A DNA stretch of 19,881 bases from NCBI GenBank assembly GCA_012522985.1, contig JAAYJJ010000186.1:1-19881 (forward strand), read 5' to 3'. The notes below the pieces were generated by a model, which saw nothing but the letters and a program-made list of their open reading frames with translations, searched no databases and was not told the DNA's origin. This stretch comes from Aliarcobacter butzleri (GTDB taxonomy: Bacteria; Campylobacterota; Campylobacteria; Campylobacterales; Arcobacteraceae). The translations under genes and the position numbers were made by a program. Position 1 is the stretch's first letter. The number at the start of each line of letters is the position of its first letter. Shown here piece by piece: positions 8,118 through 16,930 of the stretch.

Positions 8118-10313
8118 TTAATTGAACTGATTGATAGGATTTGCTTGATATATAAGCTCACCTTCAAGTTGAGTATATTCAATATTTTCTACTTTATTAT
8201 TATAGCTTATATCACTTACAGAAAGTAAATATCCTCTATTTTCTTTGAAATCATTTGAAAAATAGTTACTTAATGAGTCAAATTCTATACTTTTGTACCC
8301 TTTTTCTTTAGGTAGCAATGAAGTATAATCAACAGTAAACTCCTCTTCAAGTCCTAAGGCTCTTGCTATGTCGTTTAGAGTATAGCCATGATAAGCCAAT
8401 GCTGCATTGGTTGGAACTACTCTTTTATCTATATTTGTAAATGTTCCTTCTTGTTGAAGAAGTGGTGGCATATCCATATCTCCATCACCCAAAGCACTTA
8501 TAGTATAATCTCCGCTTCTATTATAACCAATAGTATAAATACCTGTTGTATCATCAAGTTCACAGATTAAACTAACACCTAGAGTATTTGTTCTTGTAGG
8601 TATAATAACTACTTTAAACTCTGTATATCTTTGGATAAGTCCACTAAGATGAGCTAGGTTCTTGCTTCTTGGGTGGTTGATAAGATCTTCACCTATTATT
8701 AGGCTAAAACTATCTTTTTTATCAAGCATAGAGTTTATAGTCTCTAGTAAGCTCTCATCAGCTCCTATTATATCAAGTAGTTTAGTGTATTGATACTCAA
8801 CAGTGGTTTCTACCTTTTTAGGAACAAGCTTTTCTACCTCTTTTTCTTCACCAGTTTGTGGATCTACAACTTTTTCTTTAATGCTCTCTTTTATAGTCTC
8901 AACAGTAGTTTTAGATCTTATCTCTTTATGTGATGCTAAATAATCACTTATTTCTTTTGGTAAGTCTTTACCAAAAAGATCTAAGATTAGGTATAAAATA
9001 GCCTCTTCGCTCATAGGATTATTTGCTATAGTCTCTATAGTTTTACCTTTTTTACCAAAGTTTTCTACAGTTACATCACCTAGTGGATGGAAGTATAGCC
9101 CTGCACCTTTGTTTAGACTAATAGAGTTATTAAATGCAAATCTTATGCTAGGTGCATCTGATTTGAAATAGCTTCCTACACTTATAACAAAGTTACTATT
9201 ATGAATATCTTGTAAACTACCATTATATAGGCTCTTACCACTAGTTTGAGCAAACTCGTTTAAAAAACTCTTATATCTTTTTGCATCGTTGTTTATAAGC
9301 TTATATCCAAACTTTTCTTTTAGTTTTTGTAAAATAAGTGCTTCTTCGTTTGTAATATATGATCCAAAACTTATAGTGTCAGCTTGTTTAAATGCTTCTA
9401 TGGTTTTTGCAAATTTTTCTTCATCTTTACTTGAATCAAGTGCATAATCAAAAGCAAATCTAGCTGCACCACTTAGGGATACATAGTGTGAATCATTTGT
9501 AACTCTATAGATTTTATGTGATTTATTGTTTATAATGCTATCATGTTTTGTTTCATAATAAAGCAAACTACAATCACTACTATGTGGGTTTGATGCTGGT
9601 ACTCTTGTAAGTTCCCAAGCATTTGATTTGTATTGAAAATCACTACTAACCAAAGCCCCAACAGGACAAACAGAGATACACTCTCCACAATCTATACATC
9701 TATCTTTATCAAATCCGATTAAAGATTTATTTAGCTTATTCCACATAGCATAAGCATCTTTTGGCATAGATTCTTTATATGACTTATCTAAATCCTCACC
9801 GCCTCTTTTAACAGTAGATAGAGCATTTGATCCTATCATATCTTTACATACAGTTACACACTTTTCACATACTATACATAAGCCTGGGTCATACTTCATA
9901 ACACCCCATGTAACAGCTGGTCTATCTATATCTTTAATAGCATAGTGTTGTTTATCTACACCCATATATAGTGTATAGTTTTGTAGTTCACACTCACCAC
10001 TTTGATCACATACACCACATTGTAATGGATGGTTTACATCATAAACTTCCATTATAGAGCGACGCTCTTTTTCTATATTATCAGTAGTTGTGGTAATATT
10101 CATACCATCTTTGACTTTTGCATTACAAGAATAGACTTGTTTCCCATCTGCTTCAACTAAGCAAAGCCTACAAGCTAGAGTTGGCGAACATCTACTAAGA
10201 TAACAGATAGCTGGTATAAAAATACCATTTGCTCTTGCTACATTTAGTATAAACTCCCCATCTTTTGCTTTTATGGTTTTACCATCAATCGTTAATGTTA
10301 TTAAATCACTCAT
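8118..10313 (-). CDS. nuoG: Complex I Fe-S subunit NuoG, paralogue 2 (C-terminally truncated by in-frame stop)
   Basis: This is the second of two tandem NuoG (75-kDa/Nqo3) proteins of the electron-input arm. The 731 residues contain 2Fe-2S ligands Cys37, Cys48, Cys51 and Cys63; the His95/Cys99/Cys102/Cys108 4Fe-4S motif; and a 2x4Fe-4S ferredoxin-like region with Cys146/149/152/156 and Cys206/209/212/216. A molybdopterin-oxidoreductase-like domain follows. Positions equivalent to the N7 cluster ligands are Asn242, Ser245, Cys248 and Ser281, so that cluster is probably absent. The linker between the two 4Fe-4S motifs is about 20 residues longer than in NuoG1. A very charged stretch at about 464-506 (rich in K, E and V) has no counterpart in NuoG1. 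The ATG overlaps the nuoG1 stop (ATGA). The frame ends at a TAA where NuoG1 has Glu (GAA), and homologous sequence continues beyond it; an uninterrupted gene would encode about 815 residues. Confidence 0.9.
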   Translation of the reverse strand: MSDLITLTIDGKTIKAKDGEFILNVARANGIFIPAICYLSRCSPTLACRLCLVEADGKQVYSCNAKVKDGMNITTTTDNIEKERRSIMEVYDVNHPLQCGVCDQSGECELQNYTLYMGVDKQHYAIKDIDRPAVTWGVMKYDPGLCIVCEKCVTVCKDMIGSNALSTVKRGGEDLDKSYKESMPKDAYAMWNKLNKSLIGFDKDRCIDCGECISVCPVGALVSSDFQYKSNAWELTRVPASNPHSSDCSLLYYETKHDSIINNKSHKIYRVTNDSHYVSLSGAARFAFDYALDSSKDEEKFAKTIEAFKQADTISFGSYITNEEALILQKLKEKFGYKLINNDAKRYKSFLNEFAQTSGKSLYNGSLQDIHNSNFVISVGSYFKSDAPSIRFAFNNSISLNKGAGLYFHPLGDVTVENFGKKGKTIETIANNPMSEEAILYLILDLFGKDLPKEISDYLASHKEIRSKTTVETIKESIKEKVVDPQTGEEKEVEKLVPKKVETTVEYQYTKLLDIIGADESLLETINSMLDKKDSFSLIIGEDLINHPRSKNLAHLSGLIQRYTEFKVVIIPTRTNTLGVSLICELDDTTGIYTIGYNRSGDYTISALGDGDMDMPPLLQQEGTFTNIDKRVVPTNAALAYHGYTLNDIARALGLEEEFTVDYTSLLPKEKGYKSIEFDSLSNYFSNDFKENRGYLLSVSDISYNNKVENIEYTQLEGELIYQANPINQFN

Positions 10314-12583
10314 TGTACATCAACCTTTTGAATTTTTACTTTTTTATACCTAAATCCTTTGAAAAGATCACTTCTTTTTTCAATATCATAAGTACTTATT
10401 AGTCCAATAGTTCCTTTTAAGTTATTATCTAACTTAAATACTTTTCTTATTGTACTATTATTAATATTAATAGCAATTTCATTGCCATCACTAATTTTAG
10501 CCGATCTAGCAAAAGAGTCACTTCCTCTTAAAAATGGATCTTTTGCTGCTAGTGTTGTTTTTGCAGTATATTCGTTAAATTGCTGCAAAGGATTATAGTT
10601 ATAAATAACACTTCCATCAAAGCTTTCAATATCTTCGATCTCTTTTATATCAAAACTTTGCTTAGTATCAAACAAATCAAGCCTATACCCTCTATAAGAT
10701 ACCCCACAATTATCATAATAATCATCCAAAGAGTCAAAAGCTATAGCCTTAAAACCACTCTCTTTTGGTAAATGTGGAGTATAGTTGATAGTATATTTTT
10801 GTTTAATATCTAAAAGAGTATTTGCTAAGTCATTTAAAGAATAACCTTTATATCTAATAGCAACATTTGTAGGAACTACCAATTTATCTATATTTGTAAA
10901 TGTTCCTTCTTGTTGGTTTAGTGCTGGTGTATGAAAATCACCACTACCACTAGAACTAATCGTATAATCCCCATAAGAGTTATAAGCTACTACATAATCC
11001 CCACCAAGATCATTGTCTAGATCACATATTAAACTAACACCTAGAGTATTTGTTTGTGATGGAACTATAAGGACTTTAAACTCTGAAAAACTTTGGAAAA
11101 GCCCTAGAAGTTTAGCTATATTTGCACTATTTGGATGTCTAAATAGATCTTCACCTACTATTATCATAGGGGATTTTTTTTGAATAAATCTTTTTTTAAT
11201 ATCATCTACTTCTTCTTCACCTAGGTTAGATTCAGCACTTATATAACCAAGATCAAGATCTTCAAGATAACTATTTACTTCATCATTTGAGCTTTTAACA
11301 AAGGCATTTACAAGCATTGCCAATACCCCATCTTCACTACCAGCTTCATATTTGATATATTTTGTATAGATAGCTTTTAGGGCATCATCCGCAATAGGGT
11401 GCATATAGAAGATTTGGGCTCTATTTTTTTTACTAGCTTGATTTAGTGCAAATTTAATCATTGGATTATCATAATTTACAAAACTACCTACTGTTATAAT
11501 AAAGTCTGATTTTTTAATATCCTCTAAAGAACCATTGTATAAAGAGCTATTAGATGTTAAGGTAAAGTTTTTTATAAAGTTTTTAAAACTTCTTGCATCT
11601 TCGTTGTATAGCTTAACACCAAGTTTTGATTTTAGTTTTTGTAAAATAAGAGCTTCTTCGTTTGTAATATAAGAATCAAACCTTATAGCATCACAGTTTT
11701 TAAGAGCTTTTATAGCCTCGTCAAACTCCTCTTTTGAAGAGATTTTTTTATTTTCAAAATCAAAAGCAAATCTTCCAGCACCACAAAGTGAAGAAAACTC
11801 AAAGTCATTTGTAACTCTTGTTATTTTTTCATCTCCAATTTGTAAGGTTCCATCGTGTTTAACCTCATATCTAAGGCTACATGCACTACTACAATGTGCA
11901 CAACTTGCTGGTATCTTAGAGCCTTCCCAAGCATTTGAGCTATATTTGTAACCATTTGATACCAAAGCCCCTACAGGACAAACAGAGATACACTCTCCAC
12001 ATTGTTGGCATTTGGAAAATCTTATATCTATTTCAGATTTATATCCACCAGGTTTTACATAAAGAGCATTTGAGCCTACTATCTCGTTACATGTTCTTAC
12101 ACATTTTTCGCATAATATACATAAATATGGATCATATCCTAAGATACCCCATTTTTTATTTCTTCTTTTTTGCTCTTTTGCATTAAACTCTTGAGAGCTA
12201 ACTTTAAACTCCAAAGTTTTGTTTTGTAGTTCACACTCTCCGCTTTTATCACATACACCACATTGTAAAGGGTGGTTTACATCATATAGTTTCATAATAT
12301 TTTGTCTATGATGAAAAAGCTCATTAGTATTTGTCTTAATATTTGAGCCATCAACAGCCTTTGCTTGACAACTAAGAACAAAACCATCATTACCCTCAAC
12401 TTCTACAACACACATTCTACAGCTTCCTATAGGTGAGACTTTGGAGAGATAACACATAGTAGGTATATAGATACTATTTCTTCTAGCTATTTGAAGTATG
12501 GTTTCACCAAAAGTACCTTTGCACTCTTTGCCATCTATAGTGATAGATAGTTGTTTTCCAAAATGTATAATTCTTTCACTCAT
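10310..12583 (-). CDS. nuoG: Complex I Fe-S subunit NuoG, paralogue 1
   Basis: NuoG1 carries the Fe-S chain between the flavin site and NuoI. I chose the ATG at 12583 (757 residues, MSERI...) because it forms an ATGA overlap with the preceding stop; a frame extension to 12619 only adds residues inside the upstream gene. 2Fe-2S ligands are Cys44, 55, 58 and 72. The His104/Cys108/Cys111/Cys117 motif follows, then Cys155/158/161/165 and Cys192/195/198/202 for two 4Fe-4S clusters. Cys228, Cys231, Cys235 and Cys267 match the N7 ligands of E. coli NuoG. The rest is a molybdopterin-oxidoreductase-like domain without evident cofactor function, ending with a strand-rich C-terminal domain (DNNLKGTIGLISTYD...) and a basic tail. 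It shares stretches of very high identity with NuoG2 (QQEGTFTNIDK, TNTLGVSLICDLD), so the two arose by duplication. Confidence 0.94.
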   Translation of the reverse strand: MSERIIHFGKQLSITIDGKECKGTFGETILQIARRNSIYIPTMCYLSKVSPIGSCRMCVVEVEGNDGFVLSCQAKAVDGSNIKTNTNELFHHRQNIMKLYDVNHPLQCGVCDKSGECELQNKTLEFKVSSQEFNAKEQKRRNKKWGILGYDPYLCILCEKCVRTCNEIVGSNALYVKPGGYKSEIDIRFSKCQQCGECISVCPVGALVSNGYKYSSNAWEGSKIPASCAHCSSACSLRYEVKHDGTLQIGDEKITRVTNDFEFSSLCGAGRFAFDFENKKISSKEEFDEAIKALKNCDAIRFDSYITNEEALILQKLKSKLGVKLYNEDARSFKNFIKNFTLTSNSSLYNGSLEDIKKSDFIITVGSFVNYDNPMIKFALNQASKKNRAQIFYMHPIADDALKAIYTKYIKYEAGSEDGVLAMLVNAFVKSSNDEVNSYLEDLDLGYISAESNLGEEEVDDIKKRFIQKKSPMIIVGEDLFRHPNSANIAKLLGLFQSFSEFKVLIVPSQTNTLGVSLICDLDNDLGGDYVVAYNSYGDYTISSSGSGDFHTPALNQQEGTFTNIDKLVVPTNVAIRYKGYSLNDLANTLLDIKQKYTINYTPHLPKESGFKAIAFDSLDDYYDNCGVSYRGYRLDLFDTKQSFDIKEIEDIESFDGSVIYNYNPLQQFNEYTAKTTLAAKDPFLRGSDSFARSAKISDGNEIAININNSTIRKVFKLDNNLKGTIGLISTYDIEKRSDLFKGFRYKKVKIQKVDVQ

Positions 12584-14586
12584 AGTGCCACCATCCCGAT
12601 GTAATAACATCTCATACATCTCTCAGCTTCCATTTGAGCCTCTTGTGAAGTTAATCCAAGATTTACTTCTAGGTTATTATCTTTTCTAATTTCAACTTCT
12701 AGCTTTTGGCTTTCTGCTCTAGGAACACCTTTCATCCAGCCTTTGATAACTTCGTTTTTATTATAAACTCCAAGTTTTCTAGTGTGATCTTCCATAATTT
12801 CATCATCTGTTAAAGAGACTTTTTTATCATATATATATCTACTTATTACACTAGCTACTCTTTTTGCTTGACCTACAGCATTTACTATAGTCATAGGACC
12901 ATATTCACAATCTCCTGCAGCAAAGAGTCCAGAACGATTTGTCATATAATCTTTTCCATTTGTTAAAAGAGTATTCCAAGAAGTTAGCTTTACTTCCCAT
13001 TCTGGTGGTAAAAGTTGTAAATCTGCACTTTGTGAAACAGCTGGTACTACATAATCACACTCTATTTCAAACTCTCCACCTTCAATCTTATCTAAAACAG
13101 GTCTTCCACCATCTGGATCTGGTTTTAGTTCATATTTATCAACTATAATTTTTGTTATCTTTTCACCATCATCAATAATTGTGTTTATAGCTGAATAAAA
13201 TATAAACTCAACTCCCTCTTCAACGGCTTCACTATACTCTTCTAGTGTAGTATTGTTTATAATAGTCTTCTCATCTCTTCTATAAAGCATTACAACTCTA
13301 CTAGCTCCAGCTCTAATAGAACATCTTACTACGTCCATAGAGGTAAATCCACCACCAACGCAAACAACAGTTTTGCCTTTTAGGTCTGTTGGTTTACCAA
13401 TACGATATTTTTCCCATAGATTTATCTGATCTAGCATATCTATAGCACCCCAATACCCTTGCATTTTAGGGTTTTCATTGCTACATCCTATTCTTTTGGA
13501 TAGTCTTGTACCAAAAGAAAGTAAGGTAGCATCATAGTTACTATCTAGCTCTTTTAGTTTATTGGCATCAACTCTACTATTTGTAAAAACACTTACTGTT
13601 GGCATAGAGGTAACTAGTTCGATATCTTTATTGTATCTATCTATTGGCATCCTATATTCTGGTACCCCAACAGCAACTTCACCACCAAGAACTGGTAAGT
13701 CTTCATAAATATCTACTTTAATTCCTTCTAATGCAAGATAATATGCAGCAGTTAGCCCCGCTGGACCTGCTCCAACAATAGCTACTTGTTTGCCATCATC
13801 TCGTGGTTTTTTTGGTTTTACTGGGTGAAACCACTCTAGATTGTGATCTGTTTCATAATCAGCACCTATTCTTTTTAGCTCCATAATAGATATAGCTGAA
13901 TCTAGATTTGTTCTTCTACAAGCTTTTTCACATGGATGTGGACAAACTCTACCACATGTATGAGCTAGAGGCATAGTTTGCCTAGTAGAAGATAGTGCTA
14001 AATCATACATACCATCTCTAACACCTTCTATATAAGCAGGTATATCAACATGAGCTGGACACATATCCATACAAGGAGCGGTGATATTTGCTATATATTT
14101 ATCACCATCACTATCATACCAAGGTGATTTTTGTTGATTTTTTATACACTCTAAAAACTCATCTTCAAAATATTTTAACATCCCAAGCAATGGAGTAGGG
14201 ACGGTTTTTCCTATTTCACATTTGCTTGTTTCTTGCATGGTAGAAGAGATCTCTTTTAGGTGAGCTATATCACTAAGAGTTCCTTCACCTCTACCTATTT
14301 TGTCAAAAATATCATATAGTATTCTTCCACCCCATCTCCCAGGAGCACATCTTCCACAAGCTTCTGAATACTCTTGGTATTGTCTAGCATAGTTTATAGC
14401 TAGTTTTACTATATCTACACTCTTATCAAAAAGTGCAAAACCATCCCATCCAACATAAGCTTTTGTTTGTGTTGAGTCATCATAAGCAAAGGGAAACTTA
14501 AAAGAGGTAGTTACGATATCTTCACCGCTTTTATTGCGGTTGTCTATCACTTCTCCTTGCCAATATGAAAAATATAGATTACTCAT
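12580..14586 (-). CDS. NuoF-position hybrid flavoprotein: NuoF 4Fe-4S-domain remnant fused to GltD-like FAD/NAD(P)H oxidoreductase
   Basis: This 668-residue protein sits where nuoF is expected but is not a normal NuoF. Residues about 45-145 resemble the C-terminal 4Fe-4S domain of NuoF (SEACGRCAPGRWGGR, then CEIG), with Cys77, Cys80 and Cys123, but the third ligand of the CxxCxxC motif is Gly83. Residues about 165-245 form a GltD/DPD-type Fe-S domain (Cys172, 176, 211, 215, 219, 223). A FAD motif GAGPAG is at 272-277 with GG at 301-302, a dinucleotide-binding GGGFTSMD at 411-418 followed by YRR at 435-437, and a second FAD motif GLFAAGDC at 553-560. The C-terminus has another Cys pair (CMRC, 657-660). 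The NuoF FMN/NADH domain is missing. By family knowledge the GltD-like part should oxidise NAD(P)H through FAD. I infer it is an alternative electron-input subunit feeding NuoG; the actual donor is unknown. It starts 3 nt after the nuoE-like stop. Confidence 0.88.
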   Translation of the reverse strand: MSNLYFSYWQGEVIDNRNKSGEDIVTTSFKFPFAYDDSTQTKAYVGWDGFALFDKSVDIVKLAINYARQYQEYSEACGRCAPGRWGGRILYDIFDKIGRGEGTLSDIAHLKEISSTMQETSKCEIGKTVPTPLLGMLKYFEDEFLECIKNQQKSPWYDSDGDKYIANITAPCMDMCPAHVDIPAYIEGVRDGMYDLALSSTRQTMPLAHTCGRVCPHPCEKACRRTNLDSAISIMELKRIGADYETDHNLEWFHPVKPKKPRDDGKQVAIVGAGPAGLTAAYYLALEGIKVDIYEDLPVLGGEVAVGVPEYRMPIDRYNKDIELVTSMPTVSVFTNSRVDANKLKELDSNYDATLLSFGTRLSKRIGCSNENPKMQGYWGAIDMLDQINLWEKYRIGKPTDLKGKTVVCVGGGFTSMDVVRCSIRAGASRVVMLYRRDEKTIINNTTLEEYSEAVEEGVEFIFYSAINTIIDDGEKITKIIVDKYELKPDPDGGRPVLDKIEGGEFEIECDYVVPAVSQSADLQLLPPEWEVKLTSWNTLLTNGKDYMTNRSGLFAAGDCEYGPMTIVNAVGQAKRVASVISRYIYDKKVSLTDDEIMEDHTRKLGVYNKNEVIKGWMKGVPRAESQKLEVEIRKDNNLEVNLGLTSQEAQMEAERCMRCYYIGMVAL

Positions 14587-14589
14587 AAT

Positions 14590-14859
14590 TTACTCTTCTA
14601 TAGTATCTTCTTGGACTTGCTCTACTAAAGGAGCAGATTTTTTGATAACAACAGTCCAATCAACTTCGTTGAATTTTAAAGAGTTCATCAAAGTATAGTT
14701 ATGCTCTTTTACCATATCTGCTACTTTTTGAATAGGTGAAAAATCACCTATTTCAAATAAAAATATAGCATTTTCATCTTCACTTATATCATCTTTTAGG
14801 AGTTCAAACATTCTATCATAGAAGTTCTCTTTTAGTAGCCTTAAATCATATCTTTTCAT
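14590..14859 (-). CDS. Small NuoE-like complex I accessory protein of Campylobacterota
   Basis: This 89-residue soluble protein sits at the nuoE position between nuoD and the NuoF-like gene. It has no cysteine at all, so it cannot carry the 2Fe-2S cluster of true NuoE (about 160 residues, four Cys). Recognisable features are an N-terminal MKRYDLRLLKENFYDRMFELL segment and a C-terminal LMNSLKFNEVDWTVVIKK segment, which I recognise as like the tiny protein at the same position in Campylobacter. The pattern of alternating helices and strands ending in a W..V.KK strand vaguely resembles the TusA/SirA fold, but that is speculative. The start is supported by AGGGG 6 nt upstream of the ATG. Its role is probably structural, docking the unusual NuoF-like subunit. 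Confidence 0.8.
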   Translation of the reverse strand: MKRYDLRLLKENFYDRMFELLKDDISEDENAIFLFEIGDFSPIQKVADMVKEHNYTLMNSLKFNEVDWTVVIKKSAPLVEQVQEDTIEE

Positions 14860-14869
14860 ATCTAGCCCC

Positions 14870-16096
14870 TTACCTATCTATTTCACCAAAGACTATGTTT
14901 AAACTACCTATAATAGTTACAACATCGGCCAATTGGTGTCCTGGAAGTAAATCTTGTAATATCCCCGTATGCCAAAAGCTAGGAGCTCTTAGTTTGATTC
15001 TATATGGATATGGTGTTCCATCACTACATATATAGTATCCTAGTTCACCTTTTGGTGATTCTGTTGCTACATATACCTCACCAACAGGTGGTCTCATACC
15101 TTGAGTTACAAGTACAAAATGTTGCATTAAAGAGTAGTTTTGAGTCATAATTTGCTCTTTTGGAGCTGAGATATACTCTGGTGCATGAGCCATAAGCTCT
15201 GAACTTGTATCTTTGTACATAGTTATTAGTTGAGTTAGGATTTTTGCTGATTGTCTTATCTCTTCCATATAGCATAGATATCTACCATAACTATCACATG
15301 CATATGAAACAGGAACATCAAAATCAAGCTCAGGATAAAGCCCATAAGGCATCTCTTTTCTAAGATCCCATTTGACTCCACTACCTCTTAGTGTAATACC
15401 ACTACAGCCCCAACTTTTTGCCATCTCTTCAGAGATGATACCTACATTTTCAAGTCTCATTTTCCAGATTCTATTTTCTGTTAAAAGTCCTTCATACATA
15501 GCTACTTGAGGTACTACATGAGCTATAAATTTTTCTAAGCTATCTAACCAACCTTTTGGAAGATCAAGAGGAACTCCACCTATTCTTACAGCAGAGTGCG
15601 TAAGTCTAGCTCCACAATAATCCTCCATCAGATCCATAGCAAACTCTCTTTCTCTAAAGCAGTATAAAAATACAGACATTGCCCCAACATCAAGTGCATG
15701 AGTTGCAAGCCAAAAAAGGTGAGAGATGATTCTATTTAGCTCTACAAGCATAGTTCTTATAACTTCTGCTCTTCTTGGAGCTTCTATGCCTAAAAGTTTT
15801 TCAACAGCTAGAGCAAATCCATAGTTATTTGAAGTTGCTGCTATATAGTCCATTCTATCTGTTGTTGGCAAAAACTCATTGTAGATCATATTTTCAGCCA
15901 TTTTTTCCATACCACGGTGTAGATATCCTACATCAGGAACAGCTTTTATTACCTCTTCACCTTGAAGCTCTAGTATAAGCCTTAGTTGTCCGTGAGCTGA
16001 TGGATGTTGTGGACCAAAGTTTACTATCATAGTATTGTCTTCTCGTTCAAATGAGATATTTTCAAAGAACGGTTTTAGTTTATTTACATGTTGCAT
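14870..16096 (-). CDS. nuoD: Complex I subunit NuoD (49-kDa)
   Basis: NuoD forms, together with NuoB, the quinone-reducing site of complex I. The 408-residue protein is full length, with the conserved GPQHPSAHG loop at 28-36 (including the quinone-contacting His) and [11 protein letters not shown] at about 55-65. It ends with the strongly conserved [20 protein letters not shown]. It is derived from the large subunit of NiFe hydrogenases but lacks the metal-binding cysteines, as normal. It is a separate gene and not fused to nuoC. The ATG at 16096 has AAGGA 7-8 nt upstream, just after the nuoC TAA. Confidence 0.97.
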   Translation of the reverse strand: MQHVNKLKPFFENISFEREDNTMIVNFGPQHPSAHGQLRLILELQGEEVIKAVPDVGYLHRGMEKMAENMIYNEFLPTTDRMDYIAATSNNYGFALAVEKLLGIEAPRRAEVIRTMLVELNRIISHLFWLATHALDVGAMSVFLYCFREREFAMDLMEDYCGARLTHSAVRIGGVPLDLPKGWLDSLEKFIAHVVPQVAMYEGLLTENRIWKMRLENVGIISEEMAKSWGCSGITLRGSGVKWDLRKEMPYGLYPELDFDVPVSYACDSYGRYLCYMEEIRQSAKILTQLITMYKDTSSELMAHAPEYISAPKEQIMTQNYSLMQHFVLVTQGMRPPVGEVYVATESPKGELGYYICSDGTPYPYRIKLRAPSFWHTGILQDLLPGHQLADVVTIIGSLNIVFGEIDR

Positions 16097-16105
16097 CTTT
16101 GATCC

Positions 16106-16930
16106 TTACTTTCTTTTATCTAAAACTTTTGATTCTTTTTCATCAAATTTAGTGATTAATCTTGCACCAAAAAGCTTGACACCATCTTCTTCTTGATATG
16201 CTAGTGGAGTATGCTCTGGTTCACCCTCTTTTTGGATATCAAATCCATAAGGAACTTCATGACCTAGTCTAGCAAATCTAGTAGTATCATATCTATCAAT
16301 AGCAGCAGAGTCTCTTATTTCAGCTCCTATGATATCACGAGCCTCTTTACCAAAGATCTTATCTACTTCATACCATTGTGCTGCTTCATCACCTTGAAGT
16401 GGATAGGTTTTTCTAAGAGGATGATCATACCAATCATCAGGCATAAGGATTCTTTTTGGATAAGGATGGTTTTTTAGTTTAATACCAAACATATCATACA
16501 TCTCCCTCTCAGCCCAATCAGCAGATCTAAAGATAGATTCAACAGATTCTATAGCTTCTCCTAGCTCTACAAAGCATTTAAGTCTCATTCTTTTATGCTT
16601 AGATGTAGATAACATCTCATAAAAAACCTCAAATCCACCTCTTGAAGAGATATAATCCAAGGCACTAAGCTCCATCAAAAAGTCATATCCAAGTTCAACC
16701 TTTGCAAACTTTATAATCTCTTTGTTTTTCTTTGCTTCCATAAAAACAACTAAATGTCCTCTTTGGATATAAGCATCTTCTATAGCAAAATTTGCTTTTA
16801 AAGCCTCTAAATCTTTAGCAAAAACTTCATCGTTTGATACATCACCTTTTGGAAGTTCTGGAGTTACATGAAACCTATCATTATAGTATGATTTTTTTTG
16901 AACATCACTTTTTGGAGTATATTTTCTCAT
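16106..16930 (-). CDS. nuoC: Complex I subunit NuoC (30-kDa)
   Basis: NuoC is a peripheral-arm structural subunit contacting NuoD, NuoB and NuoI, without a cofactor. The 274-residue protein shows the family signature at 140-180: [21 protein letters not shown] followed by [20 protein letters not shown] (quoted in two parts). There is a hydrophilic N-terminal extension of about 30 residues and a C-terminal tail of about 90 residues beyond the signature, ending in a basic stretch. Its ATG overlaps the nuoB TAA by one base. Assignment is firm. Confidence 0.96.
   Translation of the reverse strand: MRKYTPKSDVQKKSYYNDRFHVTPELPKGDVSNDEVFAKDLEALKANFAIEDAYIQRGHLVVFMEAKKNKEIIKFAKVELGYDFLMELSALDYISSRGGFEVFYEMLSTSKHKRMRLKCFVELGEAIESVESIFRSADWAEREMYDMFGIKLKNHPYPKRILMPDDWYDHPLRKTYPLQGDEAAQWYEVDKIFGKEARDIIGAEIRDSAAIDRYDTTRFARLGHEVPYGFDIQKEGEPEHTPLAYQEEDGVKLFGARLITKFDEKESKVLDKRK

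Noticed and set aside
8118..8120. Selenocysteine or pyrrolysine recoding at the nuoG2 stop
   Set aside because: The stop is TAA, not TGA or TAG, and the paralogue has Glu at this site; nothing indicates a recoding element.
12584..12619. Longer NuoG1 start (12 extra residues beginning MYEMLL)
   Set aside because: The added part lies within the upstream gene and does not resemble a NuoG N-terminus; the ATG at 12583 gives the standard ATGA coupled start.
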